DNA of 64,000 bases from Tanytarsus gracilentus (lineage: Eukaryota; Arthropoda; Insecta; Diptera; Chironomidae). The position numbers were made by a program, and so were the translations under genes. Positions 24,701-37,400 of this stretch are shown in pieces. The DNA lies in contig JAXRKN010000040.1 in the NCBI GenBank assembly GCA_038502055.1, forward strand, positions 186,001 to 250,000. The letters run 5' to 3'. The first letter of the stretch is position 1. Each line of letters opens with the position of its first letter. The notes beneath the pieces were generated by a model. The model was not told where the DNA came from, ran no database searches, and saw only the letters and a program-made list of their open reading frames with translations.

Positions 24701-26542
24701 TTATTGGATTTGCCCAACCTCATAGAGATAAGCACCGAGTAACTTTGATCCCTCAATGTAGTTACGCACGTCAATTTTTTCATTCTGACTATGGGCACCA
24801 TCATCGCCACATCCTTGTAAATATATAATTAAATTAATTATTATAACAATTTCAATTTTTCTGTAATATCTCACCTAATGGAAGTAGTAATACATTCTTG
24901 CCAGTAACCTCTTGGAAAGTGAGTGTGACTGGAATTGAACCACCCTCACGAGTCATATCAGGATCAACTTTGTAGACATGCTTAGTGGCTTTCGCTGCCG
25001 CTTGATAGTGAGGATGATTGGGATTTTCAGTCCATGGACGACCACCATGAGCCATATAGCATGTCATCTTGTTGGGACTTCCGAAATCAGCAAACTTCTG
25101 TTTCACATAGTCCACAACCAATTTCTCAATCTTAGCCGGTTCTTGATTGGGAACAGCGCGAATTGAAAACTTTCCAATGACCTTTCGTGGAATAACCGTT
25201 TTTTGACCTGGCTCATAGAATGCTCCCTCGATTCCGTGAAGAGACAATGATGGATAGCGCCAACGATGTTGAAGTAATTTTGCCTTGGTGTCGTGCAAAA
25301 GTTTTGGCGCTCCCAAAGACTTCTGATATGCGACTGTATCAAAAGTGATTTTCTCATAAATCTCATGCTCATTATCTAGCAAAGGAGCGACATCATCGTA
25401 AATACCAGGCACTAAAATGCGACCATTGCGATCTACCAGTTGACCCATGAGGTGAACTAAATCAGTCATTGCCTCATGAACAGTGCCTCCAAAAACACCC
25501 GAATGAAGATCCTTTGTAGCACACTCGATTTCTAGGCCGAAATAGCAAATTCCACGGAGACCATACGTGAGGCATGGTTGTTCTGTACCGAGCCAGTAGT
25601 TATCACTAATGCAAACATAATCAACATCCTTAAACCAATCCTTTTTCGCGTAGAGAAGTTCATCGAGACCTTCGCTTCCGCTCTCTTCCATGCCCTCAAA
25701 GACAAACTTTAAATTAACTGGCACTTCCATTCCCAATTTTTGATATGCTTCAATTGCATTAAACCAGCCGAGAACCGGTCCCTTATCGTCAGTTGAGCCT
25801 CTTCCGTATAACTTTTCATCGCGTAATGTTAAGACAAAAGGCTCAGTATCCCATCCGTCCTCTTTCAAGGCTGGTTGAACATCTAAATGTCCATAAATTA
25901 CGACAGTCTTCTTTGCAGGATCCTTAAAAAAATACAAAAAATAGTTAATCGATCAGTACAAAGTGCTTAAAGCGATTTTATTTAAAGTCTCTATTGAGCT
26001 GAGATTTCTCTTTAATAATGTATCGAGTGGGTGATAAGCACATAACATGGAATAATACGATAAGATTAACTTGTTTTTTTGTGTGATTTTTTACATGACA
26101 TAAAAGATTGTGTTCAACATATCTTGCTCAATGCATTGAGAACTGATAAGATAACTATTTAATAACCCAATAGATACTTACACTTCCCAAAGTTCCCATA
26201 ACAACGTTCGGAAGCTTTAAAACAGTACCATCGGGCAATGTCTGATTGCCGATATCAACTTGCTGAGTTTCAATACCAAGAGCCTTCATTTTCTTCTCAG
26301 CCCAATCTATCATTAGCTGGCACTCTTTACGGCAATGTGGCCATGCAGACACTGACTTGATAGCAACAGCTTCAGTCAATGTTTCGATATATGTGGCTTT
26401 GTTTGCATCGATATGACTAAGATAAAAGAAGAAGAAAAAAAATTGCATTATCATCGAATTGCACAAAGAAATTCTTTTATCATCAAACTGTGGCTTCAAA
26501 CACTTACGCGAACAATTTGGTTAATGCCTCTGGCAAACTCAT
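24701..26542 (-). CDS. CNDP2: CNDP2-type cytosolic non-specific dipeptidase (M20 family)
   Basis: Four exons, 26542-26508, 26416-26182, 25922-24875 and 24813-24701, encode 476 residues (human CNDP2 475). The start MSLPEALTKLF comes from a 35-base first exon. Metal ligands of the M20 di-zinc/manganese site are present: His102 and Asp104 (YGHLDVQP), Asp135 (GRGSTDDKGP), the glutamate pair in EGMEESGSEG, the aspartate in ISDNYW and His447 (GCGDDGAHSQNE). The dimerisation-lid region is present, with DLHSGVFGG. The enzyme hydrolyses dipeptides such as Cys-Gly in the cytosol. No signal peptide is seen, which fits CNDP2 rather than secreted carnosinase. No missing residues were noted. Confidence 0.96.
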
Positions 26543-27030
26543 GATTATTTCTATGCTTTTTAACTCACAAAAAGACCAAAGCGAACTGATTAAATGGAAA
26601 AATAACTCGGCGCTAAATATAATAAATTCCGGTGATGAAAAATGAGAACAATGAGAAAAGAGCTTTTGCTCTCTCGCGAGAGAAATTAAGCTTCTTGATG
26701 TGTAGAACTCGGAAAATGATCGTTTTGAAATGAAACTATTTTTTTATGATTTTAATGTTTCTGAAAATTTAAATTTGCTTTTTAATTAAAGATTAAAAAT
26801 GCAATTTATTGTTTAAAAAGCTCACTTTAATATTTATTTTCTTTGGCACTTTTTGCGACTTTTAATCTCATCTAAATATTCACATGGCATTTTCACATTT
26901 TCACTTTTTTTTTCTCGTAACATAGCAATTTTAACATACAAAAAAAAATATAGAGATAATAAAGAACAGTGAGTAAATTGTTAAAAATTGAGTATATGAT
27001 TGTAATGTGTACACATATTATTTTTGTTGC
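26543..27030. other. intergenic gap, RhoGAP 3' end and CNDP2 5' end
   Basis: About 0.5 kb. It should contain the CNDP2 promoter at the left edge and the 3' UTR of the RhoGAP gene at the right. Minus-strand AATAAA (TTTATT) occurs at 26805-26810 and 26833-26838. Nothing else was seen. Confidence 0.6.
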
Positions 27031-30000
27031 TTATTTCTTGACGGCTCTTTGAACACTTGAAATAATTTCTTGGCGCTTATAAATTGGCATGGATCGTCTT
27101 TCACCTCCAAAATTACCCGAAATTGTTGTTGTCGGCGTTGATGAGGATGAAGATGAAGCCGTTGAGTTATCGTCAGATTTCTTTTTTGGCGCACTTGTGG
27201 TCTTTAATGAAATGCTTATGTTGGTCGTTATTGAACTCGGTGGCGTTTGAATTTTCGCCTGTAAACTCTGAACATTGTGGGTCGTTTGGAGAGCTGGCAT
27301 GTTCATGGTCGCAGAAATTCTCGATTTCTTACTCGTATCACTCATCCTCTCAAAGTCGGCCGTCTTGCTTCGTAACACATTAGAACCTATAGAGGAAATA
27401 CTTGCTGTATAGTTTGATTCTTTCACAGCCTTTGTCGAGCTTGTGGCACTTGGTGAGGACAATAATGATGAGACTTGCCCGGTCGATGATGACATTTGAA
27501 TTGTTCGAATGGCGCTTGAGGACGATATAGGTTTTTTCGTTTCCAATTGTGATTTTTTGTGAGGAATTTTAGTGGACGATTGATCTTTACTGGTAGTGCT
27601 TGATTTGCTGGCGGTTTTTGTGTCATCTTTCTGTTGAGGATTTAAAGTTTGAACTTCGTCCAAACGCTTTGTGGTGATTGTGACTGATTGGCGTTGGGGA
27701 AATTGGAAGGTTGCATTTCTTCGTGAGACTGTAGTGGGTATATTTGAATGAATGAGGTTAAATGAGGTTTAAAAAGCGACATTCTTACCTTCGTCGGAAA
27801 ATTCGGAACTGTTGTCCTCGATGTAGGGCAGATCTGTATAGTTATCACCAATATTTGATGGCTTTTCGAGGAAAAATTGAATGTTTTGCTGACCATGAAT
27901 GCTACTTGTTGAGGTAATTCCTGACGACTGCATTTGAACGGGAATTTTTAAACTAGCTGTTAGCACACCTCCACCGTGAGATGAAACAGGTGATGACATT
28001 CGTCTCGATACAGTCTCAAACACGTCAGACGCATTGGAGTCGATCGATGAGCTTCGAGTTTTTGCGGCATCTGTAGACATTGTGTGAACATAATAATCTC
28101 TATCACCAATTGAAATTCCACTTCCTATACCCGAGGAATATTGATGACTCTCATGCGTTGATGATGATGAAGATAAATCACCCGATTCTGTGCGATCACT
28201 CTGTCTTCGTCTCCTTAATGGTTTCTCCGGATCTTGATATTTCATTCTTGTTCTCATTTCACGCTCCTTGAGCCTAAAATTTATACTTTTAAAATAATTT
28301 TACTTTTTTGAATAAATTCCTTTAACCTCCTTGAAGAAAGTCCACCCTTGCCCGCATTTTCATGAAGAATATCTTCTCTCGAGTAAATGACACGTTTTGG
28401 CAGCTCTATAGTTGATATTGTGGTAGTGGCAGTGGAAGATGTTGGCGAGAAGGGCTTATCATCATCTGAAAATGTGGCGATATGCTGTTGATGGTACGGA
28501 GGACTCAAAGGTGGTATTGAACTTCCACTATCTATGTCTTCCCTGTTGATTAATAAATTTAAGTCTTGTAAAATATCTTTAAAAGAAAAGTCTTACTCTT
28601 GTCGAATGTACAATCTATCAAGAAGGTAGTCGAGTTGTTGAGGATAAATGTCCATCATGTTTGCATAAATTTCATTCATATCCTCTGAAGACAGAATAAA
28701 TAAATCCTCATAGTGATCGATCATAATTCTCACAATGTTAATGACATCGGCTCTCTCCGCCATTTCTTGCTCCTCAAACTGTTCAGACTTGATGCAATGA
28801 AGGATATTCGGTGCAATGACCGTTGCTAAATTTGTGCTATCCATTTTATTTCCACTCGATAAAACTTGACCATCAAATGTTTTCGTGTCATTAGCGGCGC
28901 ATGCGACTTTTGCCAAGAATTTTAAAAGTACATAGAGAGTATCACGATTTGCGACCGGCAAGAGATGAATCATGTGCGAGAGACCTTCGAGTTGTAATCT
29001 TCTATTTCTTATTGCTACAAAAAAAAATCATAAATTTATCTTAAAAGTTTCTTAGACACCTTAACTTACATTGTGTTTGTAAAAATCCTTTATATAAATG
29101 CCTGCATAGAAGAGGTTCGGGAAGATCTCGAAAGAATTCTTTGAGTAAGGTAGCAATGTCGTGAGGACAAACATCGGAATCAATTGCGTACACAATGCCC
29201 TTATCAAAATCCTCTCGTAACTAAAATAAAAGTCATTAAATTTTGATCAATTTTTTAATTTTATCAACTGACCTGTCTAACACGTTTCTTAGACGTACTG
29301 ACTCGAAATATTCCCACAGTGTTGAGTCCATTTTCCTCTAGATATCGCGTACACGTGAGAACAATTGAGGGAACTTGTTGCATCTGACTATGAACACCGG
29401 CAATATTTGTGATCTCGTCATCATCGTGACTGCTTCGTCGATCAATGTTTGCGTGGGAGAGTGGAAGAAATGTATTGTGTAAATACTCTGCGAATTCCGT
29501 TTTGGCTGGCAGAGAATCACATGAACCGGATCGATCTCGATGCTGAAGATCGAGAAGTGAGCTCAATGAACTCCTCGAGCTCCTCGACTCCTTCTTCTCT
29601 TTCATTCGATTATGATCGTTCTCAATGCATTGCTCTATTGGTATGCCAAACACGAGACCACCTATTAAAGCGAATAAATTACGCACATTGAAGATAATGT
29701 TTTAATGAAGGGCGCGAGAAATGAAAGGAAAAATTATGAGATATTTCTTGCTTTAAAAATAGTTTTTAAAAACCTTTATTTGAGTAATCATCTTTTCCTT
29801 TGCTCGAGTCGAAAATACCGGTAGTAACTGCTTTTCGCTTTAGCAGCAGAACTCTCCGTTTATGAGGCTTTTGTGTGCTTTGATTTGATGTTTCTGAAGA
29901 AAAGAGATTTTTCATTTACTTTATTGCTCTCTCAATTTGTATATAAAAAAGATAGTCGCAATGGAATGAGAGGGTTGTAATTACCTTGAGGCGTTAACGT

Positions 30001-33000
30001 CACACCCAATTGTTGAATTTTTTCAGATGCCTGCTTTTGCAGTACAACTTTCTCCACCTCGGTGAGACTTGGTAGAAAAACATCACGTAGTTGAACTCTT
30101 TTCCCGGTATTCGTTACCCATACGCCATTGGTCTGGAAAATATTTTTTTTATATCAACAATAAATAAGAATAAATTTTCCACCACGCTCGCGATCTCGCA
30201 AATTGAACTTTAAACTTAAACAAAGTGAATCGTGTGAAATGGCGAAAATGTGTTGAATCTATATACGAACACATTGTCTCTATTTTAAAAGTTCAATGAT
30301 ACTTGATGGATCAAAATCTTTTTTGTTAATTATTTTATGAATTTTCCTGAATTTAATAAGTACATAAAAATTATAAAATGAAGATATTAGACAACATACA
30401 CACAAAACAGTAACAGAAAAAAAATATATTTTCTTGTGACGTCATTCAAGCATCTCGTTTTAAAAATATTTCTCATGAAAATCGCTTTTTCTTTTTTAAT
30501 TTTTCAATGATACGGGTTTTTTCTTATGTTTTTTTTGCTTTTCTTCGCCACAAGAGTGAAAGAGGAGGGAGCATGTGTGTAAGTTGTTTTCGCTTCTTCA
30601 ATGCTAATTGCCTCTATCGCTTTATGTGTGTGTCTTTGTATATATATTTGTGAAGTATCGCATCAAGAGAATTGAAAATTAATTGCTCTCTGTCATGGGG
30701 AGAATGGGCATGGAGAAAAAAGTACTATTTTTGCACGCTCACCTGTGGAGTCCATTGTGATTTAATATCGGACGAGGCCGGCACGAGGAGCTGAGCAACA
30801 TGACCTCTCGTTTGACTCTTCGATCGAGACCGGAAAATCTTCTTCGACATCAAATGTCCAACATTCGAGGATGATTTTGATTTCTGCATTGCACCACTGT
30901 TGGCAATGATGGTCGATGCCGAGGAATTTGAAGGGGTAGGAGAATTAGATTGATTAGAACCGCTATGATAAAATAAATTCGACAAAAATTGCGTTCCACT
31001 CTGAATTATGCCGGGTGCTGGCGAGGGAGGAGAGGAGGGAATTGAGGGTGGGGGAGAGGCTGACGAGGGCGATGAGACAATTGGAGTGAAAATCGGAGAA
31101 GAATAACAACGATGAAGCTCTTCGGAATTCGCAAACAAAACGTCCAACCAATCGCTATCGGTTTGACATCCTTTCATTAAATCCTCATCGTCGCCTGGCT
31201 TTGTAATTTCGCCTTTCGCTTTGATGTTTCTCAAATTTCGATCGTAATTAACGCGCTTAAATTTGTTGGCAGCGTCATTATCTTTCGGCTTTTTGCGCGC
31301 CATCATTAGATAGCGCTTTATGGTATCGCTCACCGATTGCGAGACATCCTTGTTATCAATACTCAGTTTGCGGTTACCGCGATTACCTTCACCTTGCTGT
31401 GCGTCTTCTTCCTCCTGACGTTCCAATTCAACTTGCTTCTTATATTCGTTAAACAGCGTGTTTAAAGTGCTCAGCGGGATTCCATCTGTTTGTATTTCGA
31501 TCTCCTTGAAGGTTTTGACAGGCTTCTTATTTGGAGCGTTTTTTAGAATGCCCGGCAACGATGTCGGACTCGTTGGAGTGCTCGATGACTCGGGCAGTTG
31601 CTGTTGCTTCGACGAAGTTGAAATGGTTGTGGTCGATGTTGTCTTAGTGATTGTCTTGAGAGTCGTCGACATTGTCCGACCCGATCGAGGATATTGCTGC
31701 TGTTGCTGCTGATACATTTGTTGCTGTTGCTGGGAGGCAAAAATTTGTTTTTGCTGATTGTAAATTTGATGGGGTCGCGAAAGCATGGCGGATGATGATG
31801 GCGATATATTAAAAGTACGTGAAATGGGAACGGTGTAAAAGGCCGATGATAATGTATCGGCACCCGATGATGATTTAGATCCGACATCTGACGATTTATA
31901 TTGACGTAATTCTCTATGTCCACTGATGTTGCCAGCGGCAGAAGTAAAGCCACTAATACTACTAACATTACTCTGACCGTGATTATTATTATCGCCGCCA
32001 AAACCTCGAATTGTGTTTCGACAGCTGCTCGCTTTCGTATCAATAAAATCAACAAAATTGTGAAATGTCGACGAAATGGTACTGGTGAGACTCGACATAG
32101 ACGACGAGTATGAAATGTTGAGTGATCGCGTAGATTCAGTTCTGGGAATTGTTTTCGAATACTTTTGTTGTGTTTTAATGTCATTAAGAATTTTTCTTAG
32201 AAGAACTTTATCCCTAAGTAGATCACCCGATATCGCTTCCGACTCAATGTAGGGCGAATAATTTTTCTTTCGATATTGCTTTAGCGTATCGATGAGAAGG
32301 GACGAGTGTATTGTTTCGTTGCCGGGAACGGGGTCCCAAATACTATGCTCTTGAATATTTGATTTTGTCGGATCTAAACTATCAGCAGCATGCTGCTGCT
32401 CTATTCCTGTTGTTGTATTAAAAATGTTCGATGACGCACCACTCGTTGATGGCACACTTCTATTTCTACTAGTATTGTTATTAATTTCTCGCTGTCTTAT
32501 GGCTTGAGACGATGACGGTTTTCCATTCTCACTTTCACTTTTCTCCTCAATATCCGAGTTGAGATTCAGATACTTTTCCAGCATTTTAATTATGAGATCA
32601 TCAGTGCCCTTACGCGGTCGCTCACCATCCTCACATTCATCGGCAGAGCTGCCAGTGGGTGGACTACCGAATGTGGTCGGCCGTTTAACCTTGTTCTTAT
32701 TTTTCCGTCGAAAACTTCCCGATGCACCCGGATACGATAACTTGCGCTTCCATATAAGAAATTTCTTCTCATTCTGACATAGTTTTTGAAAATGCTCTTC
32801 AAGCTTCTCAATATTTTCCGGTCTATTTTGAACACCTTCGGGAATTAGTTTTCGACCTGCATCGGCCATATATCGCCATGTTTTTCGAGTTAAAAGCCAT
32901 CGTGTTTTCTTGTCACCCGACGCCGATGGCTGGCGCTTAAGTCGATCTTTCATAGATGGCTTTCGACCCATTCCTGAACTGACACTGCCAGGTGTACTCG

Positions 33001-33196
33001 CACGTTTAATATGACTTAAATACTCTTTATCACTAATGACTTGTTGACTAGATACAGCTGTGGCTACTTGCTCAACTAAATTTCTACTAGTTGACGGATA
33101 CGATTGTGTTCTCACATATTTAATTTCGTTGCCTGGTAGTTTAAGGTCAAATGGTGGGCCTTCTTTGGTGGGGGATTGAGGATTAGCTTTTTTCAT
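27031..33196 (-). CDS. ARHGAP6: ARHGAP6-type Rho GTPase-activating protein
   Basis: Nine exons: 33196-30743, 30132-29985, 29893-29774, 29661-29273, 29220-29070, 29014-28597, 28542-28327, 28273-27789 and 27728-27031. They encode 1692 residues. The donor of exon 3 is weak (GTTTTT), but the frame and product continue. The 818-residue first exon is Ser-rich and disordered with a poly-Q tract. The RhoGAP domain spans about residues 905-1160: VFGIPIEQCI, GIFRVSTSKKRVRQLREDFD with arginine finger Arg1027, LLKEFFRDLPEPLLCR and NLATVIAPNIL. About 80 Ser/Arg/His-rich residues interrupt the domain after IEQCIEN. The C-terminus is long and Ser-rich. GIFRV..SKKRVRQLRE and the downstream DIYPQQLDYLLDR resemble human ARHGAP6. 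The likely Drosophila counterpart is RhoGAP102A, from memory. The role inferred from the family is to stimulate GTP hydrolysis by Rho at the actin cytoskeleton. Confidence 0.88.
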
Positions 33197-33586
33197 TGCT
33201 TTTATGCATGTGCATGATCACACATACGCACTAACTCAGTCCTTTCAAATTTCTCTTCTTTTAAATAATATTTCGCACAAGAATTTCTACAATTTTCATA
33301 CGCTATATAAAAAAATTCACTTCATTTAGATTTTCTCTTGATGAGTTCGCTATTTTATAGATTGTAAAGAATTTAAAAAATCACTTTTTACGCGAGGAAC
33401 TTTTAGCTCCTTTCTCGACCGAGTAGCAGTAAGTAATAAACCCCAATATACATATATATGAGAAGAAGATCGCTGACAAAAAATGTTTAACAATTTTCAT
33501 CTTTTTTTTTTCTTCCTCGAGAGACTCGTGGTTTTTCCTCCAAGTTTAAAAATAAAATGTTTCAAAACCCACACGTGGGTGTTGCC
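33197..33586. other. upstream region of the RhoGAP gene
   Basis: This stretch should include the RhoGAP 5' UTR. An inverted repeat ACCCAC-AC-GTGGGT at about 33568-33580 adjoins the repetitive element on the right. No ORF here is convincing. Confidence 0.5.
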
Positions 33587-33717
33587 GCGTAACCCACTTG
33601 TAACAGATCAGTGTTTGAAAATCAAGTGCATAAAAAATGAGTTTAAGTTAATCCGGACACTTTGGCTGTCCGTGGCAGTCCTGTTCGACCATTCCTCAAA
33701 AATCATCTATGTCATTA

Positions 33718-34049
33718 GATTCCTGGTCCAATTACGAGTTCAACGATACCCATGAAGTCATAGTTCTGAAAAATGGACATTATGGCTGTCCGTGGCACTA
33801 CTGGCCGTCCATGATGGACATTTATCAAAAATCATCAATGCCATTCGATTCCTGGTCCAATCACGAGTTCAACGATACCCATGAAGCCATAGTTCTGAAA
33901 AATGGACATTATGGCTGTCCGTGGCACTACTGGCCGTCCATGATGGACATTTATCAAAAATCATCAATGCCATTCGATTCCTGGTCCAATTACGAGTTCA
34001 ACGATACCCATGAAGCCATAGTTCTGAAAAATGGACATTTTGGCTGTCC
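33718..34049 (+). repeat. 129-bp tandem repeat, about 2.6 units plus a partial leading unit
   Basis: GATTCCTGGTCC starts units at 33718, 33847 and 33976, an exact period of 129 bases. Units are nearly identical, differing by a few point changes. Because 129 is 43 codons, one frame stays open across all copies, giving a 43-residue repeat. This frame has no start context, splice sites or known domain, so I read it as a consequence of the period, not as a gene. A partial unit precedes it from about 33650. Confidence 0.85.
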
Positions 34050-34390
34050 GGTATGGTAGATGGAATTTAAAAATATTATAAAATTAAAAAAAAAAAAAAA
34101 AGTGGCACGACCATAGGTCACGACTCGAAAAATCATGTATGTCAATCGATTCCTGGTCAAGTTACGAATCAATACCAATCGATTTCTGGTCCAATCACGA
34201 GTTCAACGATACCCATGAAGCCATATAAGAGAAAATTTGTATGAAAAATGGACGTTATGGCCGTCCATGGCACGACCATAGGTCATGACTCAAAAAATAG
34301 TCAGTGCCTGCACATATAGACCCTAAGAGCTACCATCTGGCGAAAACTAGAAGTCTCTAGCTGGTCCAGGGACCGAGATCTCGCTTGTGC

Positions 34391-34449
34391 AGACGGACGG
34401 ACGGACGGACAGACGGACGGACGGACGGACAGACGGACGGACGGACGGA
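34391..34449 (+). repeat. (GGAC)n / (AGAC) microsatellite
   Basis: About 59 bases of tandem GACG tetramers with two AGAC interruptions. On the minus strand this reads (GTCC)n with GTCT, i.e. (GTCY)n. It lies inside the mobile element. Confidence 0.9.
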
Positions 34450-34490
34450 ATCACGAGCATATAAGCGTTACACCACTTTGTGGGTTACGC

Positions 34491-37400
34491 TAAAAATAAT
34501 GTTTTTTGATTCTTTTTTTAAGTGAGGTATTTTTGTACGTCGTGAGAGAGAAGAAAGAGTGAGAGAAGAAAAATGTTCATATTATTATAAGTGTAATATT
34601 TTTTTATGAAACAAAATTTTTTGCTGTTTTTATTATTTTGGCATCACATGAGCGCAAGGAATTTCTCATCGTTTATATTTTTTTCTACTCCTCACTCACT
34701 CGGTCGGTGAAAAAGAATGTAATTACTGATAGTCTTGACGTGCTTCTTTTCGCCAAGGAGCAGCTCAAAATTCAAAAGGTGAAAACCATTTTTAAGATCA
34801 AAATAAATTATCACGTGCTTTTTTCGTCTCAAAAGAAAAATGAGGAAAATTCATTTGTTATATTCTGCGACTTTTTATTTTCACTTTGCGTGTGGACATT
34901 CTTTAATTGCGAACAAATTCCACTGCTAATACCGCTCAAAAGAAAAAAACACAAATGTTATTCTATTAAATCCATTCATTGAGAGCATTTGCCTTGATGT
35001 TAATCGTGCAAAAAAAAGAGAAGAGAGTCGTGTTCTCTCGTCTGACCATGAAAATAAAATTTATTGTCATATTTTTGCAGCAATTTTCACCATGAAAATC
35101 TCAATTTATCACACTTGATCACACTCGACTTTCTTCCTTCTCACATCTCTCAAATATTTTTCACACCGACTTAATAATTTTTTTTCCTCATTCCACCATG
35201 ATCATCATCACCATCATGTACATACGGCCTTATAGTTTATTGCAATTTAAATGTTCGTGACACTCATACGCACACCGTGATGTAGGAATTAAAAACACGA
35301 CTTTGCTTCATTACTGCATAAATTTTGTCAAAAAATAAGAGAAACGAAATGAAAATATAAAAGATGTTTAGTTTAAACAAATTTTTCACGAATTAAAAAA
35401 AGAAGAAGAAAAGTGAGTGAGTGAGAGAGAAAAATTATTTTTAGTTTAAAGTTTATAAATAATTTGTGAGCCGAATATACATGGCCATCACTTCGCTCTC
35501 TTTTTTTTTAATTCATACATATATTACATATATGTAGCACGTAAGAAATCATCGAGCAGCGAAAAAAATATGATTACTCTCTCTCTCATGCAACGCTGAT
35601 ATATATTTCAACTGACTGTGCAAGTACAGTGGTGAAAAATTTACATATATTGCAAGCAGCGCAGAGAATTTAGTGTTGTAGTGGTTTTCTAAAGCTCTCA
35701 CAACCACTGAAAATATTCACTCATCTCTCTTTCTTCTTCTTCTTGTTAATTCACGGCCTTTGCCCATAATTTATTTTATTTTTTTTTCTCTCTCGCGAAG
35801 AAGAAAATAATTTTATGGCAAAGAATTTGTAGAATGGAATTAAATCTTTCGAGAGAAAAAAAAAGTTATCACATTTCGGAGCTAATATAACTTCCAACAA
35901 ATTCACATTTGCGTCACATAATAGGAATTTTTCTTCTTCCTTTTAATCTCCAATGATTTTTCTCTGTGATGTATCACCGCCACTAAATTTCTTCGTTTTT
36001 TTTACGATCAGACGATAAAGATAATGATCAGTGAGAGAGGAAAGAATTTTCCCGTGTCGAATTAGAATATAAACAAAGAGTGAGAAAAACTGTCACACAT
36101 GATAGTGGAGCACTTCATTAATTTATAGCGGCTATCAAAGATCAGATATAGACATTTTTCTTTATTTCTTTTTTTTTCAGGGTGAGGAGGAAAGATGAAA
36201 ATTATTTTGCCTGTAACACGCGAATGATCGCCGCTTCGCACTACGGATAAAAATTTAATGAATTTTTTCCCCTATTTATCTCACGAGCTCTCTTTCTCAA
36301 TAATTTCACACTTCAAAAAAAAAGAAAGAAAAAAACTAATTTTAAACAATTCTTTTTGGTTGGATATAAATGATGAGAATGAGAGCTCTTTATGAGAGGA
36401 AAAATATCGAGTATAAGAAAAGAAATTATTTTATTGTTTCAAAAGAAAAATCATGAAGAATCTTAACTTTTTGAGCGTTGTTTTGTTTAAAGGAAAATAA
36501 ATCAACCTTTCTCATCGTCCAGGATATTTTTTTATTCGTTCACCCAGTGAGGAGAAATTTTTTGATTGCCAAAAAAAACTTTTTATGCGTTCACAAATAA
36601 TTTTTTTTTTTGGATTTTATGAAAATCATTCTTTTACACACTGGGAAACTCTCGCACGATTTTCACGAAGAAAAAAGAAGAAACTCTTTTTTCACCTGTT
36701 TATTAAGAAAATTATTCTCAAAAATTCCTCTTGCTTGTCGTCAAACATTTTTTCTTCTTCAAAATTTCTTCTCCTAATGAAAAATGTCATTTGAAAAATC
36801 TGTCAGTCAATATCAAACCGATGCCCACAAAAAAGCTCATGTCATGTTGAAGAGAGATTCAATGGAATGCTCACGATCATACAATTACAAATTTAATTTT
36901 TTTTTCCGTGATACGTGAAGTTTTTTGCGTACACACCGCGAGCACCGATTAATCATAACAAATTTCAGCTAATCTTCCTTCTTTTATTTTTATTCCAGAT
37001 GGAAACGCGCCTGTAGCGTTTAGCTTCTTCTTTATGGTCGAAGTATAAAATATCCGAAATGAACTTGAAAAAATCTTTTTAATAAATGTAGAAAAGAAGT
37101 GATTTTTTTTACGCGAATAAGCCACAACACACAAACCGTTTGAATGGCACGTTTTCATCAAGAGAAAATTTAAATGCTGCTGCCGCGTATCATTTTCCAC
37201 TTATTAATAACGTATGCGAATCTACACTGGATGGAAGGCTCTCACTGGCAAAAGCATTTTCGATAATTTTTCTCAATAAAGTCTATTATTAGAATGAATA
37301 TCTCTCGAACCGTTGAATGGGAGAAGAAAAATATATATTTGAAGATCTTCAAGTACACATACGCGCACGGGGATATGTATGCGAAATATATTTCTTTTCC

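Larger units (their letters stand above)
33587..34490 (-). mobile_element. mini-me/DINE-1-like non-autonomous element with GTCY tract
   Basis: The segment is bounded by an exact 11-base inverted repeat: GCGTAACCCAC at 33587-33597 and its complement at 34480-34490. Inside are 129-bp tandem repeats (33650 to about 34060), a degenerate further unit (34140-34270) and a (GGAC/AGAC)n tract at 34391-34449. Read on the minus strand, the right end begins with the 11-base repeat, then AGTGGTGTAACGCTTATATGC, then (GTCY)n. The same order occurs at 58331-58408. Terminal repeat, internal proto-satellite and (GTCY)n tract match dipteran mini-me/DINE-1 elements, which are non-autonomous Helentron relatives. 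That family assignment is inference. No transposase or Rep/helicase coding was seen. Confidence 0.65.

Noticed and set aside
31458..32184. Alternative frames within the large RhoGAP exon, including a 213-codon minus-strand one
   Set aside because: They overlap the 818-codon frame that splices in phase to the RhoGAP domain; their composition follows from repeats.
33709..34059. 116-codon frame with a 43-residue repeat
   Set aside because: It is created by a 129-bp tandem repeat inside a mobile element; no gene signals.
34391..34449. GGAC tetramer array as a possible CRISPR or regulatory array
   Set aside because: It is a simple microsatellite without spacers, typical of dipteran (GTCY)n elements.
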